Shown here: positions 7,133 to 16,571 of the stretch, one piece after another
Layout of the letters: the number at the start of each line of letters is the position of its first letter
How positions within the stretch are numbered: position 1 is the stretch's first letter
NCBI RefSeq assembly: GCF_000342165.1
Contig: NZ_AMRV01000009.1
Location: 1-64,000, forward strand
Origin: Pacificimonas flava
GTDB taxonomy: Bacteria; Pseudomonadota; Alphaproteobacteria; Sphingomonadales; Sphingomonadaceae
Reading direction: 5' to 3'
Length of the DNA stretch: 64,000 nt
Program-made: the position numbers and the translations under genes
Notes under the pieces: model-generated
The model's input: the letters and a program-made list of their open reading frames with translations, nothing else
Databases searched by the model: none
Told to the model about the DNA's origin: nothing

Positions 7133-8776
7133 CTAGTCGTTGACCTGACGCTTGAAGAAGGCGGGAATTTCCAGGGGATCTTCGCCGCTGGGCGCCTTTT
7201 CATCCTCGGCGAACAGGTCCTCGCGGGCCTTTTTGGCCTTGGGCGCGCCGCGGCCGATGGACGTCATGCGTTCGAACAGGCTGGGGCCGCGCTGCGGTTC
7301 GTCCTCCGCCGGCTGGCCGGCTGCATAGGGCCGCTCCAGGTCCTCGGCCTCGTCTTCCGGTTCGATCTGCATGGCCGGCGGCGCGGCGGGCTGCGGCGCG
7401 GGGCGTGCGGGCGCAGCGCCAGCAGGCTCCGTGCGCAGCGGACGCACATTGCCGATGGACGGATGCTGCGGCGCGTCTTCCCGCGCAGCCGGTGCAGGCT
7501 GCGGCGCCTCCTCCGCGAACATGCCGTCATCCTCCTCGTCGCGCGCGTCGGCTGCAATTGGCTCCGCGGCGTCTTCGGCGGGCGTCTCGGCGGCATCGTC
7601 CTCATAATCCGCGTCGGTGAAAGGGGTGGACTGGGCGGCCGTTTCCGTCTCCGGCTCGGCGGGCGTGGCCTCCGGCTCCGCGACCGGCGAAGGCGGAGCT
7701 GCCGGCGCGGGCGTGGCAGGACGCGGCGCAGGCGCGGCGCTGCCGAAGCCGCCAGCGACGGTGCCGAAGCTGACGCGCGGCTGCGACGTCGACGGCGTCG
7801 CACGATTTTCCTCCGACGCCTCGATGCCCGTGGCGACGACGGAAACGCGCAGCTTGCCATCGAGCTCTGGATTGAAGGCGCTGCCGAAGATGATGTTGGC
7901 ATCGGCGTCGACCATGTCGCGAATATGGTTCGCGGCCTCGTCGACCTCCATCAGGCCCATATCGTCGCCGCCGGTGATGTTGATGAGGAGCGCGCGGGCG
8001 CCGCGCAGGCTGACCTCGTCGAGGAGCGGGTTCGACACGGCCTTGTTCGCCGCCTCGATGGCGCGGTTCTCACCCTCCGCCTCGCCGGTGCCCATCATCG
8101 CCTTGCCCATTTCGGACATGACGGTGCGAACGTCGGCGAAATCAAGATTGATGAGGCCGGGCATCATCATCAGGTCGGTGATGCCGCGCACGCCCTGGTG
8201 CAGCACCTGGTCGGCCATGGAAAACGCCTCCCGAAAGGTGGTCTGCGGGCTGGCGATCATGAAGAGGTTCTGGTTCGGGATGACGATCAGCGTGTCGACG
8301 TGCTTTTGCAGCTCCGCGATGCCGCTTTCCGCCGCGCGGGCGCGCTTCGCCCCCTCAAAGCTGAAGGGCTTCGTCACGACGCCGACCGTGAGGATGCCGC
8401 GTTCGCGCGCCTGCTGCGCGATGACGGGCGCCGCGCCGGTGCCGGTGCCGCCGCCCATGCCGGCGGTGATGAAGCACATGTGCGATCCCTCGAGCGCCTG
8501 CTCGATCTCGTCGGCATTCTCCTCCGCGGCGGCGCGGCCGATTTCAGGACGGGCGCCGGCACCAAGGCCCTGCGTGATCTTGTGGCCAAGCTGGATGCGC
8601 GTGTTGGCGGAGGACGCGCTGAGCGCCTGCGCATCGGTATTCGCAACGACGAAATCGACGCCGTCGAGCTGGCTTTCGATCATGTTCGCGACCGCGTTGC
8701 CGCCCGCGCCGCCGACACCGATAACGGTGATCCGCGGTTTCAGTTCGGTGAGTTCGGGACGTTCAAACGCGACCAT
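7133..8776 (-). CDS. ftsZ: Cell division protein FtsZ
   Basis: A 547-residue tubulin homologue that polymerises with GTP into the Z-ring at mid-cell. The GTPase core (about residues 1-320) shows [16 protein letters not shown], the signature [13 protein letters not shown] and the [11 protein letters not shown]-like T7 region ([14 protein letters not shown]). A very long linker rich in Pro, Ala and acidic residues (about 330-530) leads to the conserved C-terminal peptide [11 protein letters not shown] that binds FtsA and other partners. ATG at 8776 has GGAGG 8 bases upstream. It is last in the dcw cluster and has an 82-base upstream gap with three GANTC sites, so it may have its own promoter. 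Confidence 0.98.
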   Translation of the reverse strand: MVAFERPELTELKPRITVIGVGGAGGNAVANMIESQLDGVDFVVANTDAQALSASSANTRIQLGHKITQGLGAGARPEIGRAAAEENADEIEQALEGSHMCFITAGMGGGTGTGAAPVIAQQARERGILTVGVVTKPFSFEGAKRARAAESGIAELQKHVDTLIVIPNQNLFMIASPQTTFREAFSMADQVLHQGVRGITDLMMMPGLINLDFADVRTVMSEMGKAMMGTGEAEGENRAIEAANKAVSNPLLDEVSLRGARALLINITGGDDMGLMEVDEAANHIRDMVDADANIIFGSAFNPELDGKLRVSVVATGIEASEENRATPSTSQPRVSFGTVAGGFGSAAPAPRPATPAPAAPPSPVAEPEATPAEPETETAAQSTPFTDADYEDDAAETPAEDAAEPIAADARDEEDDGMFAEEAPQPAPAAREDAPQHPSIGNVRPLRTEPAGAAPARPAPQPAAPPAMQIEPEDEAEDLERPYAAGQPAEDEPQRGPSLFERMTSIGRGAPKAKKAREDLFAEDEKAPSGEDPLEIPAFFKRQVND

Positions 8777-8783
8777 TATTCAT
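8763..8783 (-). other. Seven-codon mini-frame overlapping the ftsZ start
   Basis: An out-of-frame ATG at 8783 lies just downstream of GGAGG and reads M-N-N-G-R-V-stop, ending inside ftsZ. The SD is too close (2 bases) for efficient use, whereas it is well spaced for the true ATG at 8776, so the mini-frame is probably incidental. It is listed because it decides which ATG is the ftsZ start. Confidence 0.3.
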
Positions 8784-8810
8784 GCCTCCAGACAGGTTAC
8801 CCAAAGCCTA

Positions 8811-8858
8811 TAGATTCAGCGAGTCGGCGTGAATCCCCTTTCTTAACTTTTTTCCCTC
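8811..8858 (-). promoter_or_regulatory. GANTC cluster and putative ftsZ promoter region
   Basis: Between ftsA and ftsZ there are three GANTC sequences in 23 bases: GATTC 8813-8817, GAGTC 8821-8825 and GAATC 8831-8835. GANTC is the methylation site of CcrM in alphaproteobacteria. On the minus strand TATAGG next to the first site could be a -10 element, and GTTAAG, a partial CtrA half-site, lies further upstream near 8853. In Caulobacter ftsZ transcription depends on GANTC methylation and GcrA; the clustering suggests the same here. Confidence 0.6.
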
Positions 8859-10121
8859 TTAAAAGCTGGCTTTCAGAGCCTGGAACATCCGTTTGAAAGC
8901 AGAGGGAGAACTGCTCGGCAGGCTGGCGGCAAGCCCCTCCTCCCACTGGAACGGCGTCTCGTCCGACGCATAGAGAAGAAGGCCCGCGAGCGCGGTATAG
9001 GCGCTGGCCTGCTGCGCCTCCGGCAGGCCGGAGATTCCCGCAGGCGTGCCGATGCGGACATGGCGGCCAAGGACGCTTTCGGCATAGTCGGCAATGCCGG
9101 CGAGCGAGGCGGCGCCGCCCGTCAGCACCACCTGGTTCGCGCGCGGGCCGACGAAGCCGATTTCGCGGAACCGGTCGTCGACCAGCCCGAAGATGATGTC
9201 GAGGCGCGTGCGGATCGCCTGCACCAGTTCGCTGCGGGGGCGCCGGCGCATCTCGTCGCCGCCGGTGATGGGCGGCACGTCGATCATCTCGTGATTGTCG
9301 CGCGGCACGGCGCTGGCGGAGCCCTTCAGCGCCTTCAGACGCTCCGCGGAGGCGCGCGGCGTGCCGAGCGCGCTGACAATATCCTCCGTGATCGCGGCGC
9401 CGCCGATCGGGATGGAGGAGAAGCCGGCGAGGAGGTTCTGCGCGAACACCGCCACATTCGTGACGCCGGCGCCGATTTCCACCAGCGCAACGCCGATCTC
9501 CCGCTCCTCCGGCGACAGGGCGGCGCGGCCGCTCGCCAGCGGCGCAGCGACGATGGATGAAATGTTGAGGTCGGCGGACCGCACGGCGGTGTCGAGGTTG
9601 CGAAGCGGCGCGGTGTCGGCGGACACGATGTGGATGTCCGCGCCAAGCGTCCGGGCATAAAGGCCGAGCGGGTTCATCACCGCCCCCTGGCCGTCGATGG
9701 TATAGAGCGCGGGCGCGGCGTGAAGGATGGTGCGGCCGGCCGGATCGATGCGGGCCCGCCCCTCCTGATGCACCAAGTCGATGTCGGGCCGCTCGATGCG
9801 CTGGCCGCCCAGTTCGACCTCCACGGACGCGACATCGCTTTCGAGACCGCCGGCGGACATGCCGACGGTGACGCTTTCGACGACGGTGCCGGCGTTGCGC
9901 TCAGCCTTGTCCATGGTCTGGCGGATCGCCGCCTCGGTCGCAGCGAGGTTGACGACGATGCCGTTCTTCAGCCCCTCGCAGCGCATCTGATGGCTGCCGA
10001 TGACGCGCGGCGGCTCCCCCTCCTCGGCAATGCCGATCAGGGCCGCCACCTTCGACGAGCCGACGTCGAGCGCCGCGACCATGCGCTCGCCCCGCTGCTG
10101 ACCGCGTCCCCTGCCGATCAA
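8859..10121 (-). CDS. ftsA: Cell division protein FtsA
   Basis: An actin-like ATPase that tethers FtsZ to the membrane and recruits later division proteins. AALDVGSSKVAALIG (phosphate 1), VEIGAGVTNVAVF (phosphate 2) and VVLTGGAASLAGI (adenosine motif) are clear, and the C-terminal PSAFKRMFQALKASF is the amphipathic membrane-targeting helix. The start is uncertain. ATG at 10082 gives 407 residues. TTG at 10121 gives 420, has AAAGG 9 bases upstream and overlaps the ftsQ stop by 4 bases (TTGA), like most junctions in this cluster; it is preferred here. Confidence 0.95.
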   Translation of the reverse strand: MIGRGRGQQRGERMVAALDVGSSKVAALIGIAEEGEPPRVIGSHQMRCEGLKNGIVVNLAATEAAIRQTMDKAERNAGTVVESVTVGMSAGGLESDVASVEVELGGQRIERPDIDLVHQEGRARIDPAGRTILHAAPALYTIDGQGAVMNPLGLYARTLGADIHIVSADTAPLRNLDTAVRSADLNISSIVAAPLASGRAALSPEEREIGVALVEIGAGVTNVAVFAQNLLAGFSSIPIGGAAITEDIVSALGTPRASAERLKALKGSASAVPRDNHEMIDVPPITGGDEMRRRPRSELVQAIRTRLDIIFGLVDDRFREIGFVGPRANQVVLTGGAASLAGIADYAESVLGRHVRIGTPAGISGLPEAQQASAYTALAGLLLYASDETPFQWEEGLAASLPSSSPSAFKRMFQALKASF

Positions 10122-10993
10122 ATCTCGGTGCCTTTCAACAGTTCGAGGCCGGCGCCCGGCTCCTTCGAGACGCGAACCGCCATCTGCCCCGGTACGCGGA
10201 AATCGAGCGAGGCGAAACCGCGCCCCGTCAAACTGCTCTCCCGGTCGAGGCGCAGGAAGGAGTCGAGCGCGCGGCGAGCATTCGCATCGCCCTCCGGCAA
10301 AAGGATGGTCTCGCCGGAATCGAGCGTCAGGTCCCAGCGCCGCTCTCCGCGCCACGTTGCCGCGCGAAGCTGATCCGCAACGGCGGGATAGTCGCCGAGA
10401 AGGGCAAGGAGTTCGCTGGCCTGTCTGTTCGCGCCCTCGTCGACGATCAGCGGCAGGCCGGCAAAGCGCTGCATGCCCTGCCTGGTGATGACGCGGCCGC
10501 CCGCATCGATCAGATAATGTTCGCCGTTGTTCTGCCAGATGGCGGCGGGCTCGCGCTCCGTCACGTCGATCAGGAGGCGGTCGGGCAACACGCGCGCAAC
10601 GCTCGCCTCCGCCACCCAGGGCAGATTTTCGAGCCGGCGCTTCACATCGTCCAGATCGACGAGGAGCATGGAATCGGAGGCGCCGTCGAGCGCGGCGGTG
10701 TAAAGGGGCAGACGGGCCATGTAGCGTGTCCCCGTCACCTCGACATCGCGCACCTCGAAGCCTGCGCCGGCAACCACGTTCGCCGCCGCCAGCCACAGCT
10801 TTCCGGGCAGGTCGTAGAGCCACGCGGCGCCGACGGTCAGAACAGCCGCCGCGACCGATATGATGGTCAGGCCGAGCGTGCGAGCCGCTGCCTCCGTCCG
10901 CGCGCCCGCCGCCTTCCGGCGCGCGGGCGCCTTGCGCTTCGGCGCGCGCGACGGGCGCCCCTGCCCGCGTTTCAGGACGACCCGGTCGCTCAC
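10118..10993 (-). CDS. ftsQ: Cell division protein FtsQ
   Basis: A 291-residue bitopic membrane protein of the divisome. A basic cytoplasmic N-terminus ([12 protein letters not shown]) precedes one transmembrane helix at about residues 41-61 and a periplasmic POTRA domain beginning near residue 78 (FEVRDVEVTGTRYM), then the beta domain with LPWVAEASVARVLPDRLLIDVTEREPAAIW. It links FtsA/FtsZ to FtsI/FtsW activity. Start ATG overlaps the ddl stop by 4 bases, and its own stop overlaps the probable ftsA TTG start. Confidence 0.95.
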   Translation of the reverse strand: MSDRVVLKRGQGRPSRAPKRKAPARRKAAGARTEAAARTLGLTIISVAAAVLTVGAAWLYDLPGKLWLAAANVVAGAGFEVRDVEVTGTRYMARLPLYTAALDGASDSMLLVDLDDVKRRLENLPWVAEASVARVLPDRLLIDVTEREPAAIWQNNGEHYLIDAGGRVITRQGMQRFAGLPLIVDEGANRQASELLALLGDYPAVADQLRAATWRGERRWDLTLDSGETILLPEGDANARRALDSFLRLDRESSLTGRGFASLDFRVPGQMAVRVSKEPGAGLELLKGTEI

Positions 10994-11931
10994 TGCGTAC
11001 GCGCCTCCCGCGCCCGCGCATGGACCAGAGCCTCATCAAGGAGCTGCTGCACCAGATCCTCGTACGAGATGCCGAGATATTTCGCCTGTTCGGGAACGAG
11101 GCTGAGCGGCGTCATGCCGGGCTGGGTGTTCACCTCCAGCAGCCACAGGCCATCCGCTCCGGCGCCGTCGTCATAGCGGAAATCGGAACGGCTGACGCCG
11201 CGGCAGCCCAGACGTTCATGCGCGCGCAGGGCAATGTCCATCGCCGCCTCCGTCACGTCCGGCGGCAGCTGCGCCGGGCATTCGTGAACGGTCAGCCCGT
11301 CGGTGTATTTCGCCTCGTAATCGTAGAAGCCGCGCTTTGGACGCAGTTCGGTGACGGCGAGCGGGCGGCCGGCGAGGACGGCGACCGTCAGTTCGCGCGT
11401 GCCGACGAAGGGTTCCGCGAGCAGCCGGTCGAATTCCTGCCACGGACCGGGCACGTCGCGGCCGATGGGGTCGCCGTAGTTCGACCCCTCCTCGACAATG
11501 GCGATGCCGACGGAGGACCCCTCATTCACCGGTTTCAGCACATAGGGGCGCGGCAGCGGGTCGCCGGAGTAGAGGTCCTCGCTGGCGACCATCCTGCCCG
11601 CCGGCATGCGGATACCCGCGGGGACGAGGATCGTCTTCGTCAACTCCTTGTCGATGGCGATGACGGAGGTTTCGAGACCCGAATGGGTGTAGGGCAGCTG
11701 CATGATGTCGAGGAGGCCCTGCACGGTGCCATCCTCCCCCGGAACGCCGTGCAGCGCATTGAAGACGACATCGGGACGGATGCCGGCAAGAACCGCGGCG
11801 ACGTTTCGGTCCATGTCGACCTCGACCGTTTCATGACCCAGCTTGCGGCACGCCTCTGCAATGCCGCGGCCGGAGGTCAGCGAAACCTCCCGCTCGGCGG
11901 ACCAGCCGCCCATCAGCACCGCGACCTTCAT
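10990..11931 (-). CDS. ddl: D-alanine--D-alanine ligase
   Basis: A 313-residue ATP-grasp ligase making the D-Ala-D-Ala dipeptide for the peptidoglycan precursor. VAVLMGGWSAEREVSL at the N-terminus and FNALHGVPGEDGTVQGLLDIM are family signatures; PYVLKPVNEGSSVGI is the ATP-grasp loop and LLEVNTQPGMTPLSLVPEQA carries metal and substrate ligands. The longer in-frame ORF starting at 12111 runs antisense to the murB frame's meaning, so ATG at 11931, which overlaps the murB stop by 4 bases, is used. Confidence 0.96.
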   Translation of the reverse strand: MKVAVLMGGWSAEREVSLTSGRGIAEACRKLGHETVEVDMDRNVAAVLAGIRPDVVFNALHGVPGEDGTVQGLLDIMQLPYTHSGLETSVIAIDKELTKTILVPAGIRMPAGRMVASEDLYSGDPLPRPYVLKPVNEGSSVGIAIVEEGSNYGDPIGRDVPGPWQEFDRLLAEPFVGTRELTVAVLAGRPLAVTELRPKRGFYDYEAKYTDGLTVHECPAQLPPDVTEAAMDIALRAHERLGCRGVSRSDFRYDDGAGADGLWLLEVNTQPGMTPLSLVPEQAKYLGISYEDLVQQLLDEALVHARAREARTQ

Positions 11932-12836
11932 TTCCGGCGTCCCACGCGTTCGATTTCCCATTCCAGCTCGATACCCGAATCCGACTTTACGCGGGCGCGC
12001 ACCTCCTCGCCCAGCGCTTCGATATCGTCGCCCGTCGCGTTCCCCGTATTGATGAGAAAGTTCGTGTGCTTCTCGCTGACCTGCGCGCCGCCGACGATCA
12101 GCCCTCGGCAACCGGCGGCGTCCACAAGCTGCCAGGCCTTCTGCCCGTCCGGATTCTTGAAGGTGGAGCCCCCCGTCTGCGTGCGCGTCGGCTGGGATGC
12201 CTCGCGCTGCGCCTGAATTTCATCCATGCGGCGACCGATCTCAACCGGATCGCCGGGCCGTCCCTCGAACACCGCCTCCACAACGACGTCGCCGTCCTGC
12301 AGGTTGGAATGGCGGTAGCGGAAGCCGAGTTCGTCCGCGGGGAGCGTCTCCACCGCGCCGCTGCGCCGTACGACCGTGGCCTCGATCAGGAAGTCCGCCA
12401 CCTCGCTGCCATAGGCGCCGGCGTTCATGCGCACGGCGCCGCCGGCGGTGCCGGGGATGCCGCGCAGGAATTCGAGGCCGGCAATGCCGGCATCGCGCGC
12501 CGCGCTGGCGACGGTGATCCCCATGGCCGCCCCGCCGCAGCGCACACGCATCCCGTCCACGGCGATCTTCGCAAAGGCCTTGGACAGGCGAACGGTGACG
12601 CCGGGCACGCCGCCCGACCGAACGATCATGTTGGACCCCACGCCAACGGGCATGACCGGCACGTCCGGGTCCAGTTCCGTCAGAAAGGCGGACAGGTCCT
12701 CCACATCCTCGGGCCGGAACATCCAGTCGGCCGGGCCGCCCGTGCGGAACCAGATGAAGGTCGCCAGCGGCTCCTTCTCCGTCAGCGCGCCGCGCACGGC
12801 GGGCATTCGCGCGGCTTGATCCCGCTTCGCCGCCAT
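11928..12836 (-). CDS. murB: UDP-N-acetylenolpyruvoylglucosamine reductase
   Basis: A 302-residue FAD enzyme that reduces the enolpyruvyl group to form UDP-MurNAc. The FAD domain shows FRTGGPADWMF and PVGVGSNMIVRSGGVPG; EFLRGIPGTAGGAVRMNAGAYG is the classic MurB segment; GGSTFKNP contains the proton-donating Ser, and the KHTNFLIN region completes the active site. ATG at 12836 overlaps the murC stop (TGATG). Length suits the shorter type II MurB form found in alphaproteobacteria. Confidence 0.96.
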   Translation of the reverse strand: MAAKRDQAARMPAVRGALTEKEPLATFIWFRTGGPADWMFRPEDVEDLSAFLTELDPDVPVMPVGVGSNMIVRSGGVPGVTVRLSKAFAKIAVDGMRVRCGGAAMGITVASAARDAGIAGLEFLRGIPGTAGGAVRMNAGAYGSEVADFLIEATVVRRSGAVETLPADELGFRYRHSNLQDGDVVVEAVFEGRPGDPVEIGRRMDEIQAQREASQPTRTQTGGSTFKNPDGQKAWQLVDAAGCRGLIVGGAQVSEKHTNFLINTGNATGDDIEALGEEVRARVKSDSGIELEWEIERVGRRK

Positions 12837-14308
12837 CAAATATCGCCCCTGCGGACGAGACGGATCGTATCGGCAAGGCCGCCGGCCCATTTGGTGATGT
12901 CGCCGGCGCCGAGGCAGATGACCCGGTCGTCCGCCTCGATCACGGGCGAGAGAGTGCGGGCGAGATCCTCCGCATCCTCGACAATGGCGATGTGGCGGTG
13001 GCCGGCCTGTTTCAGCTTGTGCGCCAGAACCTCCGAATTGACGCCGTCGATCGCATCCTCTCCGGCGGCATAGACCGGCGTCAGGTAGATCATGTCGGCA
13101 TCGTTGAAGGCGGTGGCGAATTCCTCCATGTGATCGCGCAGACGCGTGTAGCGATGCGGCTGACAGACCGCGATGACACGGCCCGGCGCGCTTTCGCGGG
13201 CCGCCTGCAGCACGGCGCGGATTTCGATGGGGTGGTGGCCGTAATCGTCGATGATGGTGGTGCCATCGACCTCTCCGACGCGGGTGAAGCGCCGCTTGAC
13301 GCCGCGAAAGCGGGCGAAGCCCTCCCTGATCGCCTCGTCGGAAATGCCGAGTTCCACGGCAACGCCGATCGCACCGAGCGCGTTCAGGACATTGTGCCGA
13401 CCGGGCATGGGCAGGAAGATGTCGTCGATGCGGCGCTGCTCGCCGGAGCGGCCGCGCAGTACGACGTCGAAGCGGTTGCCATCGGGATTGGGGCGCACAT
13501 TCTCGCCGCGAATATCGGCCTGGGCGGAGAAGCCATAGGGCACGACGCGGCGGTCGCGAACCTGCGGCAGGATCGCCTGCACGTCATTGTCGTCGATGCA
13601 AAGGAACGCGGAGCCGTAGAAGGGCACATGCTCGACGAAATCGACGAACGCCTTCTTGATGGCATCGAAGCTGCCATAATGATCGAGATGTTCGGGGTCG
13701 ATGTTGGTGACGATGGCGAGCGTCGGCGGCAGACGCAGAAAGGACCCGTCACTCTCGTCCGCCTCCACCACCATCCAGTCCGACGTGCCGAGCCGGGCGT
13801 TGGTGCCGTAGACGTTGATAATGCCGCCATTGATGACGGTGGGGTCGAGCTTGCCGGAATCCAGCAAGGCGGCGACCATGGATGTCGTCGTCGTCTTGCC
13901 GTGCGTGCCGGCGACGGCCACGTTCGATTTCAGGCGCATCAATTCGGCCAGCATCTCCGCCCGGCGCACGACCGGGATGCGCTTTTCAAGGGCGGCATCC
14001 ACCTCCGGATTGCCGCGCTTGATCGCGGTGGAGACGACGACGACCGAAGCTTCCGTCACATTTTCCGCCTTGTGGCCGATATGGACGGCGATGCCCTTGT
14101 CGCGCAGTCCCTCGACCACATAGCTTTCGGCGATGTCGCTGCCCTGAACCTTGAAGCCCAGATTGTGCATCACCTCGGCAATGCCGGACATGCCGATGCC
14201 GCCAATGCCGACGAAATGGATCGTGCCGAGCGCCTTGGAGAACTTCGCCGGCCCGGAATCGATGGGGCCGGACGACATGCCGGATTCGAGAGGACGGGAA
14301 ACGCTCAT
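12836..14308 (-). CDS. murC: UDP-N-acetylmuramate--L-alanine ligase
   Basis: A 490-residue Mur ligase adding L-Ala to UDP-MurNAc. The N-terminal Rossmann-like domain contains [18 protein letters not shown], the central ATP domain [18 protein letters not shown], and the C-terminal domain follows [18 protein letters not shown]. About 25 residues precede the usual start of homology; the ATG at 14308 overlapping the murG stop by 4 bases supports the longer form. Catalyses the first amino acid addition of the pathway encoded in this cluster. Confidence 0.97.
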   Translation of the reverse strand: MSVSRPLESGMSSGPIDSGPAKFSKALGTIHFVGIGGIGMSGIAEVMHNLGFKVQGSDIAESYVVEGLRDKGIAVHIGHKAENVTEASVVVVSTAIKRGNPEVDAALEKRIPVVRRAEMLAELMRLKSNVAVAGTHGKTTTTSMVAALLDSGKLDPTVINGGIINVYGTNARLGTSDWMVVEADESDGSFLRLPPTLAIVTNIDPEHLDHYGSFDAIKKAFVDFVEHVPFYGSAFLCIDDNDVQAILPQVRDRRVVPYGFSAQADIRGENVRPNPDGNRFDVVLRGRSGEQRRIDDIFLPMPGRHNVLNALGAIGVAVELGISDEAIREGFARFRGVKRRFTRVGEVDGTTIIDDYGHHPIEIRAVLQAARESAPGRVIAVCQPHRYTRLRDHMEEFATAFNDADMIYLTPVYAAGEDAIDGVNSEVLAHKLKQAGHRHIAIVEDAEDLARTLSPVIEADDRVICLGAGDITKWAGGLADTIRLVRRGDI

Positions 14309-15411
14309 GAATACTCCTGATTGGGCGGGGAGAGGCCCGCGAGACGCTCGGCCAGGTCGGCGACGCGCGCGGTGGCGTCGGGGCGGCCCACCGACCGCGC
14401 ACGCGCGGCGGCGTTGATGATGGTGTCGGGCCGCTCAAGCATGATTTCCACCTGTCTGGCGAGCCCCTCCGGCGTGAAAGCCGGCTGGCGGATCATGACT
14501 GCGCCGCCCGCCTGAACCAGTTCGCGCGTGTTCGCGGCCTGATGATCGTCGGTCGCGATGGGCAACGGCACCAGGATCGCGGGCCGGCCGGCGGCGGTCA
14601 GTTCCGACACGGTGGAGGCGCCGGAGCGGCCGATGAAAAGATGCGTGCGGGCCAGCGCGCCGGGCACATCCTCGACATAGGTGGAAACCTCCGCCGGGAT
14701 GCCCGCATCCTCATAGGCCTGGCAAACGCCGCGAAAATCCGCCTCCCGCACCTGTTGGAGCACTTGTAGCCGTTCCTTCAGCGCCTGCGGCAGCAGGGCG
14801 AGACCCCGGGGAACAACGTCCGACAGCACCGACGCGCCGAGAGACCCGCCGAGAACGAGAAGACGGATGGGACAGAATTCGTTGATGTCGGGGAACGGCC
14901 GGTCGCTGAGCGCGGCGACGTTCGCGCGGACCGGATTGCCGGTGACGACGACCGCCTTCATCGGCGGCACGCGCTCCGTATCCGGAAAGCTGGCGGCGAG
15001 CATGTCCACCTTGCGCGCGATCAGGCGGTTGACCCGTCCGAGGACGGCGTTCTGCTCGCAGATCAGCGTCGGCAGCTTCGCACGCAGCGCGGCGGCCATG
15101 GCGGGAAGGACCGGATAGCCGCCAAAGCCGACGACGGCGGCGGGCTGAACGGCGCGGATAATCGCCCCTGCCTGCCGCCGGCCGGCCTGGATCTTCCACA
15201 GCGCGCCGGGCCATTTGAGGGGGTTGGAGCCGATGGACGCCGCCTCGATGATGTGGCGGTTGTTGCCGGTGAAGAGGCCTGGGATCTTCGCGCCGCGACG
15301 GTCGGTAACGAGGGTGACGTGATGCCCGCGCCGCTCAAGCTCCCGCGCGACGGCATGGGCGGGAACCATGTGTCCCCCGGTGCCGCCGGCCGCCAGCAGA
15401 AACTCGCTCAT
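14305..15411 (-). CDS. murG: Lipid II synthase MurG (UDP-GlcNAc transferase)
   Basis: A 368-residue GT-B glycosyltransferase that adds GlcNAc to lipid I at the inner leaflet. [18 protein letters not shown] and [13 protein letters not shown] are G-loops; [16 protein letters not shown] and [26 protein letters not shown] with the DDHQAANT motif bind the nucleotide sugar. ATG at 15411 overlaps the ftsW stop by 4 bases; the in-frame extension to 15501 lies within ftsW coding sequence and is rejected. Confidence 0.97.
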   Translation of the reverse strand: MSEFLLAAGGTGGHMVPAHAVARELERRGHHVTLVTDRRGAKIPGLFTGNNRHIIEAASIGSNPLKWPGALWKIQAGRRQAGAIIRAVQPAAVVGFGGYPVLPAMAAALRAKLPTLICEQNAVLGRVNRLIARKVDMLAASFPDTERVPPMKAVVVTGNPVRANVAALSDRPFPDINEFCPIRLLVLGGSLGASVLSDVVPRGLALLPQALKERLQVLQQVREADFRGVCQAYEDAGIPAEVSTYVEDVPGALARTHLFIGRSGASTVSELTAAGRPAILVPLPIATDDHQAANTRELVQAGGAVMIRQPAFTPEGLARQVEIMLERPDTIINAAARARSVGRPDATARVADLAERLAGLSPPNQEYS

Positions 15412-16571
15412 GCCGCGCTCCGCATCTGGCTGGCGAACGGCGAGGATTTTAGGAAACGGCTGCGGCGGGTCAGCGACAACAGCATGCCGGTGCCGACGCA
15501 AAGCGCCAGGAAGCTGGAGCCGCCATGGCTGATGAAGGGGAGCGTCATGCCCTTCGACGGCAGCAGGCTGGTCGCCACGCCCATGTTGATGAAGGCCTGC
15601 AGGCCGATCTGGGCAGCCAGGCCCGCCGCCGCCAGCGTCACGAAGGGATCGTCCTCCTCCATGAGCTGCGTGAAGACTCGGATGACGACCGCCAGGAACA
15701 GGCTGGCGACCGCCAGACAGGCGATCATGCCGAATTCCTCCCCGATGACAGCGAAAATATAGTCGGTGTGCGGTTCCGGCAGCGAGAATTTCGCCTGCCC
15801 CTCCCCCGGCCCCGTGCCGAACAGACCGCCAGCGCGCAGCGCGTCGAGGGCCTTGTCGATCTGGTAGGTATCCCCCTCTCCGGTAAAGAAGCGGTCGATG
15901 CGGCTGGAGATGTGCGGGCTGATGAAATAGCCGAGCGCGATGACGCCGACGCCCGCCAGCGCCACCATGCCGATGGCGCCCAGGCCGAGACCGGCAAGGA
16001 AGGCCTGACCGACCCAGATGGCGGCGATCAGCATGGTCTGGCCGTAATCGGGCTGCATGATGAGCAGACCGCCCACGAGAGCGAGAAGCACACCCGATAC
16101 AAGAAAGGAGGGCATCGCCTCATCCTCGAACCGGGACGACAGGATCCAGGCGGTGGTGACGATGAACATCGGTTTCAGGAATTCCGACGGCTGTAGCTGC
16201 ATGCCGCCCAGGTTGATCCAGCGAACGGCGCCGTTCACCTCTGCGCCCAATACGGGAAGTGCGATCAGCGCGGCGATACAGGCGGCCGTGCCGAGCACCG
16301 CCAGCCGGCGAATGAGCGGCTTCGACATCATGGACACGCCGATCATCAGCGGCATGCCGACGCCGACCCACATGATCTGCCGTTTCAGAAAATAGAAATC
16401 GCCAAGCTTGAACGTCAGGCCGGACAGGCGCTGCGCGGCGGCGGGCGAGGCCGCGGCAACGGCGATGAGACCCACCGCCGTCAGCGCCAGGATCAGGCTG
16501 AGAAGCGTTCGATCGACGGTCCAGAACCAGCGGCCGAGAATGGTGCGGTCGCTGCGGCTGAACATGGTCAT
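15408..16571 (-). CDS. ftsW: Peptidoglycan glycosyltransferase FtsW
   Basis: A 387-residue SEDS-family polymerase of septal peptidoglycan, with about ten hydrophobic segments. The LQPSEFLKPMFIV and GLFGTGPGEGQAKFSLPEPHTDYIFAVIGEEFG regions and the C-terminal MTLPFISHGGSS motif are diagnostic; the Asp in EPHTDYIFA region is near the catalytic site of SEDS proteins. It works with FtsI from the same cluster. Start overlaps the murD stop by one base. Confidence 0.96.
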   Translation of the reverse strand: MTMFSRSDRTILGRWFWTVDRTLLSLILALTAVGLIAVAAASPAAAQRLSGLTFKLGDFYFLKRQIMWVGVGMPLMIGVSMMSKPLIRRLAVLGTAACIAALIALPVLGAEVNGAVRWINLGGMQLQPSEFLKPMFIVTTAWILSSRFEDEAMPSFLVSGVLLALVGGLLIMQPDYGQTMLIAAIWVGQAFLAGLGLGAIGMVALAGVGVIALGYFISPHISSRIDRFFTGEGDTYQIDKALDALRAGGLFGTGPGEGQAKFSLPEPHTDYIFAVIGEEFGMIACLAVASLFLAVVIRVFTQLMEEDDPFVTLAAAGLAAQIGLQAFINMGVATSLLPSKGMTLPFISHGGSSFLALCVGTGMLLSLTRRSRFLKSSPFASQMRSAA

